Below are positions 45,086-57,000 of a stretch of 64,000 nt of DNA, in pieces (position 1 is the first letter of the stretch; the number at the start of each line of letters is the position of its first letter). The notes beneath the pieces were generated by a model, which worked only from the letters and a program-made list of their open reading frames with translations, searched no databases and had not been told where the DNA came from. The DNA comes from Paragordius varius (lineage: Eukaryota; Nematomorpha), in contig OZ176057.1 in NCBI GenBank assembly GCA_964247055.1, positions 1,736,001 through 1,800,000 of the forward strand. The letters run 5' to 3'. A program made the translations under genes and the position numbers.

Positions 45086-48000
45086 TTATTCAAATTAAAT
45101 TACATTCTTATTCTTGGGTTCAGGGGGCCCCATTAAATCCGGCGAAAGAAAAGTGTTTTGGATATAAAATTGGATTCTGTACGTTTTAAGCATCATTAAA
45201 CGTAACATCATCCTGACCATTTTATCTTGGCAAGCTGGTGCTGTTTCTTTTATTTCTCTCAACACTATAGGGACGCTGAGTGGAATGGTTAAATCTTGTA
45301 TGTATATATATAAATGTAAAAACGAAATTTTACTGTATAATTTGTATTTGCAGCAATTAGAGTATGATGTACCTTAATGTTGGTCAATTCACATTATTGA
45401 ACGTATATGTAAATAACAACAAATGGTTGAAATTAAAATTATTTCCCCATCTTGCAACGTTAAATTCGGTTTGGTTATTATGAACAAAATTTATTCAATA
45501 TCAGTTACTGTCGATTTCCTAATTATAATGTGAACTGACTAACATTAATGTGCATACTGTAGAAGTCATCAACACGCGATATACTTTAAGAATGTCCAAA
45601 TTTTGAGGATCACATAATTAGCGAGGGTAACTTTTTTACATATAAATGCACTAATAATTTGAATGAATCTCTAATAATATATATTTTTTACGTATTTGCC
45701 TAAATGTTCATGTCGATATTTTACTTTATCCTATGATTATTTATTTTCATGTTAGAACAGATGATCGGCTACAGGCGCGGAGAAGAACTTGGTATGTTCA
45801 CTCCCGAGATGCGCGTACCTTTTGATTTTATAAGAAATCTTGTTCACATTTGGTGATAAACGGAATTTATCTCATTATCTTCATAAATTTATTATCACTT
45901 TTATTATCCGGAAGAAATTATATCACTCAGAATTATAATCTCACACGAATTATTTCTACAGAACATACAACTCCAAAATTTTCATCGACAATTTCATTCC
46001 CTAAAAACCATTCTTAAACATCAGTGGACATATCATACTGATTCTTTCTATTTATTCCTTTATCTCAATACATCACCGCTAAACTAAATTCCTACATGGA
46101 AAGCCATAATTCTAAAATAAGCTCCCGTAACTTAGAAATAAATATGGCCACCTGGAATACCCGTGGTACTTCAAATAACAAATTGGATAATTGGATATAA
46201 TAATTCGCGAATGAAACGTTTAAACATCCATGTGTTAGGGCTGTCGGAGACTCATATGCAACATAACTCACACAAAATATACGACAATTACTCGTTTTAT
46301 AACTCTGGCGGGGAACTCAAACGAAATGGATGCGGTTTCTTAATATCGAATAGTCTTGCCAAACATACTGATATATATAGACCTATCTCCGATCGTATTA
46401 TATCCCTACGAATCAACACCAGACCCCAGGCTATAACAATATATCAAATCTATGCCCCTACGAGTGTTTCACCCGAAGACGAATGTGAAAAGTTCTATAA
46501 TGAATTACAAATGGCTCTTTGTGAAACATCCAAGAAAGACATAACATTCATCATCGGCGATTTTAACGCTATCATAGCTAACGATAAAACAGACAAGGTC
46601 ACCGGTGGAAAAGGTCTTGGTAAAGTGAAAAACCCCCGTGGTGAAAGGCTAATTGATTTTTGCCAACAAAACAATCTCTTTATAGCGAACTCGTTTTTCA
46701 AACAACCTAAGAGACGGCTCTACACCTGGACCTCACCGTGTCGTAAACACAGGAATCAAATAGATTACATATTGGGAATGCGAAAATACAAAAGCTCATT
46801 TCAAAACATCCGGTGCTACTCGAGTGCAGACTGCAACTCAGATCATAACCTATTAATGGCCAAGATCAAAATAAAGCTACAACTTCCTCAGCCGCAAAAA
46901 AACTTTTCCAAAACTAAATTGAACTACAAACTTATACCTGCCGATTTTACTCCAATCCTTAACAATAAATTTGAATCCCTAAAATACGAAACATTGAACA
47001 CAAATGATCTTTGGTCTACTATTCACAAAATTACCATCGAAACAGCTAAAGAATATATACCGCCTGACACAACAAAAATAAAAAATTCACCATATCACAA
47101 CAAAGCATCGACCTAATTGAACAGAGAAGAGTAGCAAAATCCAAGGGCACTCCCCTTGAGTACAAAAATATTAATAATGAACTACAAAAAAGCATAAGAT
47201 TTGACAAAGAATCTCATTATAATACAATCTGCGGTAACCTCGAGCAAGCTGCTAAATTTAATCACAACTATTTCTCTTATATTAAAGACATTCAACCGCG
47301 CAAAAAACAAATATACAAAGGTCCTATGTCTCATTCAAACGGAAAACTTCTAACCGATAAAAAAGGAGTAATTAAACTCTGGGAAGAATACATCCAAAAT
47401 TCTATTCTCAAAACAATCATAACTGCCATAAACTCTGAACAAACTTATGACCCTCCTATACTAAAAGAAGAAATTGAATGGGCCCTGAAGCATTCATCAA
47501 CCGGCAAAGCAGAAGGATTCAATGATATCCCTACCGAGTTACAAAGGCACATTACCATAAAATTAATTCTTTCGTTATTTTAAAAAATTTTCAATGAGGC
47601 GACATTCCCGACGGACTGGAACAAATCACTAGTGGTCCCTATATTCAAAAAGGGCGATCCTAAACTATGTGAAAATTACCGTACAATAGCATTGATCAAT
47701 CAAACCTCAAAAGTTTTCTTAAAAATAATACAAAACCGTCTACAAACATATGTCAAACCGGAAATATCAATGACACAGGCAGGCTTTAGAGAAAAAAGAG
47801 GATGCCGAGACATGATCTCAAACCTTAGATGGATAATGGAAAAAAACTTTTTATGAGCTACACCTATGTTTCGTGGATTTTTCTAAAGCCTTTGATACCG
47901 TTCAACATGACATTCTCTGGAAGGCCCTTAAACAAATATGAGTTTCCGATCACTTAATCAAACTAATTAAATCCATATACTCCAACTCCCTATCACTTAA

Positions 48001-51000
48001 CACCCCGCATGGCCCCTCTTGGAGCCCAATGAACATAGGTCTGCGTCAAGGCTGCATTTTATCCCCCATGTTGTTCAACATATATTTGGAATGTATTATG
48101 AGGGATCTAAATCTGCCAGGAATAAAAGTAGGGGGTCACACTCTGACGACTCTCCACTACGCAGACGACACCGTTATCTTAGCAAATTCACAAACAAACC
48201 TCGAAAACAGTCTCCGAACTTTTATAAATGTGTGCAAAAAATACAATCTTACATTAAACCTCAACAAAACTAAAATTTTACATATCAACTCCCCTCATTC
48301 CTGTGACTCGCTTCGGATTAATGGCGAAACAATTCAAGTAGTCAACGAATACACATACCTTGGAAGCATTATCAACAACCTAAGCTCCAGTTCCCAAGAA
48401 ATAAGAAGACGCATAGCTATCGCCAAATGCGCTCTATCCTCACACTACAAGTTATGGAAATCTCATGACATAACCCTTAACACAAAAATCCGACTAGTAA
48501 ATGCATTAATCTTTCCTATCATGTTATACGGGTGTGAAAGCTGGACTATCAAAAGTGAAGACGAAAAAAGAATAAACGCGTTTGAAATGTTTTGCTGGAG
48601 AAAGATACTTGGTATAACATGGAAGGACAAAATAAAGAATATCGATATTGTAAATAAAATTAACGCACAAACAACGCTTCGGGGTAAAATAATAAAACAA
48701 ACATTTGGTTACTTTGGACACATTATTCGGGGCAATTCTTTGGAAAAGGAGACGAAATCTTATCACTTTCCAAATTGTCACTGCAAAAACTATCTCAAAA
48801 AGCTCACGACAGAACCGAATGGAGGAAGTTTTCCTACAAAATCGCTAATGGTCGATAACCGAATACAAGCAACAACATGTTAGAACATTAATAAATAGTA
48901 TATTAATATTTCTTAAAAATTAGTATATGCCATTTGTACTTGAAGAGTACACTTCAAGTTGTTTGAACATTCAAGTTGGTTGAACTATTCAAGTTCGTCC
49001 TTGAATAATTCAACTTGGTCATTCAACACTTCAAGTTGGTTTTAAAACTTGTTAAATTTAGATTTAAAATTATTTTTGCATGTGTTAATTTATATTATTC
49101 TTTTACCTAATTTATTATATATTTATTCATTTAAAATTAATATTTTCATTTAAACTATTTTTGCTACGAAGTAATTTTTTCCTATTTAAAAATATTTTTA
49201 TATCAAAAATTGTTAACAAAAAGTCTAATTATAACCCAAGAAACCAAAATATTTTTGAATTAAACTAAACTTAAAATATTTTTAATCTATATATTTATAA
49301 AAATGGAAAATGCTGGCATTGTGATCTGGTACAGGAAAAACGGTAGACCCATTCAAATCCAAACTTCGAAAAAATATAATCATTAATGAATGCCCCGACA
49401 ATAGCTTCGCCCTTTTTTTGAAATAGACCCCCAGTTCGGGCCCACCCCGTGTGAAAAACGGGTTTTTTTTGAAAACACTAGTCCACAGTGTCTTTGAGAC
49501 AATTTTCTGGAGAACGTGTTGGACCATTCAATTTCAAATATGATTTTTGTTTACTTATTTTCGATTGCGCCGAACATAGTCGAGTCACTTTTTTGATTTA
49601 GGCCCTCTTTTTACCCGCTACCCCCGTAAAATGCCATTTTTTCAAAAAACAAAGTCCACAAAAATAATTCTTAGATTGTATTTTTCGCCCTAGGTATGAG
49701 ACTGTAAAAATTCAATATGGATGCCACGTATTCCCTGTTAAAAGGGAAAAATTTTAGTCAAGTGTTTCTTTGATGATAGCTGCTGGGTAAGGAGCTACCC
49801 GCTAAAAACTGATTTCTCATGAAACTTTGTGATCTGTTTCCGGAAAACCGGTGAACCCATTCAGATCCAAACATCGAAAAAATTTAATCATTAATGAATG
49901 CGCCGACAATATGGGTAAGGAGCTACCCGCTAAAAACTGATTCCTCATGTAACTTTGTGATCTGCTACCGAAAAACCGGTAGACCCATTCAAATCCAAAT
50001 TTCGAACCCCCCCCCCCCCCCCCCCCCAGAAGTCCGAAGGACTTCCTCGGGCTGCGTAGCAGCACGAGATTTTCGCTAGTATATTAATAAAGTTATACGG
50101 TGACTATAGGATTAATGATACCTATCTAAAAGCGTAGGTTAAATAAAGAGATTAGGCTAAAAATAATTAAATAGATGAAGGATACCTGGTTTAATTGATA
50201 TAATACAAAGACAAAATAAAATAATTGAAGGACCAACTTGAAGTTTTTAAGTCAATTGATATATTTAAGGACAAACTCATAAAATTTAAGGACACTATTG
50301 TAGTGCAAATGGTATATAATAAAAGTAAAAATTGAAATTACGCACTCAACTTAAATGCTAAAAAAGCAATTTTTTAAAACAGCCATTCTCTTTATTAAAC
50401 TTCCTACACTAAATATATAAATATAATTTATATAATTGAGTATATTATCAATTTACATTAATCTCCACATTTTGTAACCCAATAACGATAGATTTAAAAT
50501 ATATAGTATCTTTTAAAAGGAAGGTTAAAACATTTGTTTTAAAATTTAAAATATATGGTATCTTTTAAAAGGAAGGTTAAAACATTTGTTTTAAATTTTT
50601 ACATTTTGTCTGTTATCATGTCAATTTTACTGTCTATATATGATACTTTGATTGTTATGTCCTGAGATGTATCGGAATAAGCGCTTGATTCCCGTGTTGA
50701 TAGCTTTAAGTTTGCTAAGTGATGTTACATCGGTATAAACCCATACAGAAGCTTCGTAGAGTCTTACTTCGAAAACCTTGTCTTCGCACATAAGGATGTA
50801 AGTGGGACAATCATATATATCGCAAAATAAGGGTCTATCGCTATATATATATATTGAGGCCTTAAAATCGAAACAAATGAAAGTCATATTTTGGGCAAAT
50901 AAGTAATCTGGTTAACATGAATTTAAATTTAGAAAAACACGAAAAAAAAACTTTAAATAATCGGAGTTTAAAAGTGAAATCTTCCGTAAAAAATTATGGT

Positions 51001-54000
51001 TTCATTATCCGACCAGATTTCAGTCTAAAGAGTTAAAAAGAACCGGGACTGGTTTAACTTTCTTGAACCTCTCTGTTCTATTTTCATTCATAATTAAACG
51101 GTTAATGTTTATATATGAAAATCACCGCTTTATGGTTACAAATTCCAAATAGTATCCTATATGTTTTAATAATGTAAAAAAGCATTTTCAAATTATAAAT
51201 TCAAACAGTAAATACTATATAATTTACTAATTAAATATGGCTAATAAATGATGATTTACATTTTAGAAAAACAAAATGGAAATATATATATATCTATACA
51301 GTTTAAAATGCACCCTAAAATAATTACGGTGTAATATAACTCATCATTAATAAAATATATCTTTATGGCATAGTTTATTATTTTTTCAGAATTTCATTTT
51401 ATACAAAATTTCATTTTTAAAATATAAAAAAAATAGAAGTAATTTTTAATCTTAACACTTGGATACAACACATTCATTTGTGTTCTTCGATTCAAATTGC
51501 CCCAGGCCTGTTTTAAATTTAATAATCAAAAAATATGGGATGAATTAAAACCATGGTAAAAATTTGAAATTTTAATAAACCGATTTATAAAAAAAGTATC
51601 AATCAAATATACTTGATATTAGTTATTTTAAGGTAAAACCTCAAGTTAAAAATTAATCAGCATGACATATGAGCATTAGCAAATATTAATAATACAAAAT
51701 AAACCACTTTTTCTGATTCTATCAATGTTAGATGTGATTCAAATAAAATTAATTTTAATTTAGCTTTAAAATTAAAGACGATATGTCAAAGATTTTATAA
51801 AATAAAAATGGCGTCGAACAGTTTGATATGATTTTTTTTCAAAACTAAACTTTATTTAGATATTTTGGCTTTATATAATATTTATTAGGATAGAAGCAGA
51901 AATTTAAATTGCGACCGTTTCTTTCAGTTTACATCGAAGTGTTAAAAACACTAAATTTCAAGGTAAATTTGTAATTGTTCAGGGTGAATTTTAAGATAAA
52001 TGATATTATAAATATTTTGGGTACTCCGTTTCCCAATCTTTTGGAGGTGCAAGAGAGTATTGCCTTAAATATAATACGCCATATAAAGGTCATACCGGTT
52101 TAAATTTATTTACCATATAGATCAGGGCTTCTTAAACTATGGGTAGCGACCCCATTTGGGGTCGCGAGTGATAAAATTTAAATTAACAAAAAATGACTAT
52201 TAACTTGTAAAATCTATATATTTATAAAAATAGAAAATGCTGCTTTGTTATCTGTTTTCAGAAAGCCGGTAGACCCATTCGTATCCAAATGTTATAAATA
52301 TATTTATTAAATGACCCGACAATAGCTTCGCCCTTTTTTGAATTGGGTTCCCAGTTCGGGCCCATCCGGTGTAAAAAACGGGTTTTTGAAAACAGAGGTC
52401 CACAAATCGTGTCTGAGACAATTCCTAAATACGTTGGACGATTCCATTTCAAATATATTTCTTTTTTACTTATTTTCAATTACGACGAACATAATCGGCT
52501 CGCTTTTTTAATTTAGGCCCGCTTACCCGCCCCCCGTAAAATGCCACTTTTTCAAAAAAAATAAGTCCACAAAAATAATTTTTTGAACCTATTTTTCCCC
52601 CAAGGTATTGGACCCTAAAAATTAAATAGGGATTCCAGGTATTCCCTGTTAAAAGGCAAATATTTGAGTCGAGCGTATTTTTTATATTGGCTGCTGGGTA
52701 AGGAGATACTCGCTAAAAAGTGCCCCGTCATATGGAAATAGCTTGCCTTTGGGGTTAATTTCAGAAAACCTCTCAGGCCATATGAGTACAATAGGTCTTA
52801 AAATATTACCCGTAACAAGGTAAAAATTTAGGTCGCGCGGTTTTTTAGAATTAGCCGTTAATAAGGCCTTTCACGCCCTGAAAATGCGCCACCATAGAAT
52901 TATTTTTTAGTTTCGCGGCAATTTTTTTAAAAACTAATGAAAGCATATGGAATCAATAACCAGATATTCTCTGTAAAAAGGCAAAAATTTCAATCAAGCG
53001 CTTTTTTCGATCAGCCTCTGGGTAGTGAGCTACCCGCCTAAAACTGCGCCACCCATATCGAAATTGTGTTGTTTAAAAGTTAATTTTCAAAAAACTTAAC
53101 AGCCATATAAGTTTAATAAGGGTCTAAAATATAACCGTACAAAATTTAAGTCAAGCGGTTTTTTAAATAGCCTTTAATTAGGCCCTTTGGCCCTTAAAAA
53201 ATGCGCTATTGAACTGTTATTTAGTTTTGAAGACATTCTTCCAAAAACTACTAACATATTGATTCAATTATCAGATATTTACCTAAAAATTTTTGAACGT
53301 CTCTTATATTGGCTTCTGAGTAGGGGGTTACCGGCCTACAACGGCATCACCATATTGATACAGAGGGACTATGGAGGCAAATTTTAGAAAACCTATCAGG
53401 CCATATGAGTTTAATAAGGGCTTGAAATATTACACGTAAAAAGGCAAAAATTTGAGTAGAGAGGTGTTATTTAATTACCTCCTAATTAGGCCCTTGCCCT
53501 GAAAATTGCGCCACCATAGAATGTCTTTTTGGTTTTGGGGCACCACGAGAGCATATGGAATCAATCATGACACCAGGTTTTACCCGAATTGCAAATAATA
53601 TAATCAAGCATTTTTTTGCTTCGCTCCTGGTTAGAGGCTACCCGCGTAAAACTGCGTCATTATCTCGATACAGCATGCCTTTGGAGCCAAATTTCAGAAA
53701 CCTATGAGTCTAATAGGAACATATGCATGGAAAAATTTTAACCAGCGCTTTTTTATACCTGCCCTGGGTTAGCTACCCACCGAAAAGTGCCCCACTATTT
53801 AGAATTCGCTTTGTTTTGGAGCTAATTTACAGAAAATTTATGAAGCCATATGAGCTCATTAAAAGCTTGAAATATTATCTGTAACTAGGTAAAAAATCAG
53901 GCGTTTTTTTATTAGCCGTTAATTTGGGGCCTTTATGCTCCTAAAAATACGATCATATAACGATAATTTAGTGTTGAGGTATTTTTTCGAATAACCCATG

Positions 54001-57000
54001 AGACGATTGTATTAAAGATGATTCCAAATATCTGCCCTATAAAGGCAAAGATTTTACTTCAGTGCTTTTTCCTGATAAATCTCTGGGTAGGGGTCTACCG
54101 GTTTTAAACTGAAACGCCATACAAAAATAGCGTGGTTTCGGAGCTAATTCTCAAAAAAATTTAAAAGCCATACGAGTTCAGTTAAACACATTTCTGGGTT
54201 CGTATTATCATTCTTTCCTTTAAAAAGGGACCACCGATCATTATAATATCTTGTATTAGTTTACTATGAATAAGATGTTATAGAAATTTATAAAAAATGT
54301 AGATTTATTTTTGTCATTCTCTTCAAACCGAAATAATCTTGATAAGAGTTTTTCGTGCTGGGGTCGTTAAGAAACTTGCTACCATAAATGGGGTCGGGAA
54401 TTACAATTAAGAAGCCCTGATATAGATAGATAAAATGCGTATTAAATTTTTGAACCAACTTTTATAATTCCGCATTTGAGATGGTTCAACGGTGATTCCA
54501 ATATAATTATATAATCATAAAATTTACGGTAAAAATTAAAATTAAAACGACCAAACGTAAAAATATACAGAAACTTTAGTTTGTTAAAATACAATATTTT
54601 ATATTTTGATTTTTTGAATAAGTTCATTGATTAAAACTGTATAGCATGAAACAAAATATATATTTGTAATACAAGCAATTATGTATTTTACAATTGTAAC
54701 TAAATTATCATTATAGATTAAGCCTTACAAAAGTATGGTTGTCTTTTAAGAAAAACATTTTGTCTTTATATAATAGGCTATTGTCTTTAGTTCTTTATTA
54801 TTATTTGGGAAATATCGGAGCATACTTTTCCTTATATCATGCCTAAATATAAAAATACGTACCGGTTTTGTATTTAGGCAACTCAACCAGAAATTTTGAG
54901 ACCCACTAGTCAACATACATATATAATTAAAATATCGTTTTTATTATTGTTTAAAATTTACAATATTAAAGTATTTATCGACCATGAGGGGTGAAGTGTA
55001 GTAGTTGATATTTTCAGCAAGATGGAAATGTATTTTGAAAAAAAATTGATCATAGCTATTTCATATGTAAAAAACAGTATTTTTAAATAATTATTATGTT
55101 CATGCATTTATATTATTTTAAAATAATTAAGTGTTCAAATTCCAATAAATACTTTTTTTTATCAAAATTATTAAATATAACATACTATTAATTTAATACA
55201 ATTATTTTGTCAATTTAAACAAAGTAATTATAATTAGTATCAAATTAATTAATTTTTTTATGTTTGATAATTACTGATATATTTTAAGATTGAATCTATA
55301 AAAAAGTTTTTATACCATTTACACTTCAAATTCACCCTTGAATATCTCAAATACACCGCTGTCAAATAAAATTCTCCCTAAAAATATTGAAATTCACACA
55401 AAAATAAACTATGTGAAATTTTGTTTGAAATTAAAATATTATTGGAAAAATAATAAACGACGCCATAAATATATATTTCATATTATAATAATGATTTATA
55501 TTAGTCCGAAAACACATTATTTTTTTTAGAGGGAATTCGAATTGTAAATGGTATATACAGAGTATCATTTTCAAAAGGGTGACCTTAGAACAGGTGTATC
55601 AAAATTGTTTTTTCAAAACATCTTTAATTAATTTTAAAAGAGATTAGACAAATCTACTAGGGACGGGGGCACTGCAAAAATTTTGGTGAGACCTTAAATT
55701 TACGTTAATAAATATACGGTTTATGATTTGGTAATTGATATATTTAATATTATTTATGTTAAATTATAAAGTTACAGTATTGCGATGTAATCAATGGGGA
55801 TCTCAGGTGCAAATTAAAATTATTCCCAATAATGAAAACATATTTCAACAATTTCATTAATTGTGAATTTATAACATTTTCATTAATGTTGTATTTTTAT
55901 CGTTGTTTTTTGGGGGAGGGTTCGCAAAAAAAACGTTTTAATTTGGTGGGGCATGAACAAAAAAAGGTTGTGAACCACTGGTTTAAGGTTTCTGGTATTT
56001 TTATACCATCAAGCTAAAGACACTTTTCTAAATATGATATAATATTTTTATAATTTATAAAAGAGCCTAGGGATAAAAAGTTAACAATTGCAATAAATCA
56101 TCAGTTCTAACGTTTATTGTACAATAAAATTTTTTATATAAAAAATAAGAAGTGTATATATACATATGAAAAACTTAATTTATGAATTAAAGTCATCCAC
56201 ACCTTGACCTAATTTTATATCATTTTTAACCATTAAAATTTTTTGACAAACTCATACATAACATTTAAATAAAAGTGTAAATTTAAGTGTGACTAAAAGA
56301 AGGACTTAAAATTGCACAGCAATTCAATTCTAACAAGCAAATTGTAAAAATATTTAAACAACATGCTTAAGGGGGTGGAGGGGGTACGACTAAAAGGAGT
56401 CATGTGCCGCGGGAGACACATAAAGTAAAGGACGAATTGGAAATTTTGAACATTTTTTCAACATGTGTTATGCTTGAAATTTAGCACATCAGACAAAAAA
56501 TAGCAAGGCTTTATGTATGCTTTTGACACAATAAACAACTGGCTACACCACTGCTCAATATATAAAGTCTCGGGGAAAGTAATGAAATACAAACTTAGCC
56601 CAAACTCCTATATATATATATACAGTCATGTATCCTTATTTTATCAAAAATGTAGTATAATATTTAGTAAAAAATGGAAAAAACAAGAGCTCTATGATAT
56701 TAACAATATCATATTCATCAAAATATAAGATTGTTATAGAGCTCTTGTTTTTTCCTACCAAATATTTATAAACATTTAACGAAAAAAAATAAATTTTTGA
56801 TAAAATAAAGCATACATGACTGTAAGTATACCGTCAAATACAGCGAAAATATAATTGAAAAAAAATGTGGTATACCTCCTACCTAGATTTAGGGGGTTGT
56901 TGATACAAATTTTCGATCCGATGCGTTTTCCAACCCAAATACCATTCCCCAAACATGGCAAATTGACTGAGGTATCCTTCTTGAGGTAAAGTGTCTAACG

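Noticed and set aside
45774-45860. Plus-strand peptide MIGYRRGEELGMFTPEMR considered as an exon
   Set aside because: It lies just upstream of LINE A in the same orientation and is more simply part of its leader; no supporting acceptor or family.
46495-46701. Minus-strand 68-codon ORF
   Set aside because: Antisense shadow of the LINE A endonuclease.
49282-49527. Minus-strand ORF with homologous open frames in the other Helitron copies (52258-52479, 62293-62484)
   Set aside because: The three copies share sequence because they are the same non-coding Helitron end. The peptides start and stop differently and have no known motif.
50627-50887. First read as a LINE C-terminal fragment because of LYEASVWVYTDVTSLSKLK
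   Set aside because: DCPTY, EVRLYEASVW and RLFRYISGHNN are SOUL/HEBP landmarks, and the exon joins in phase to the next SOUL exon.
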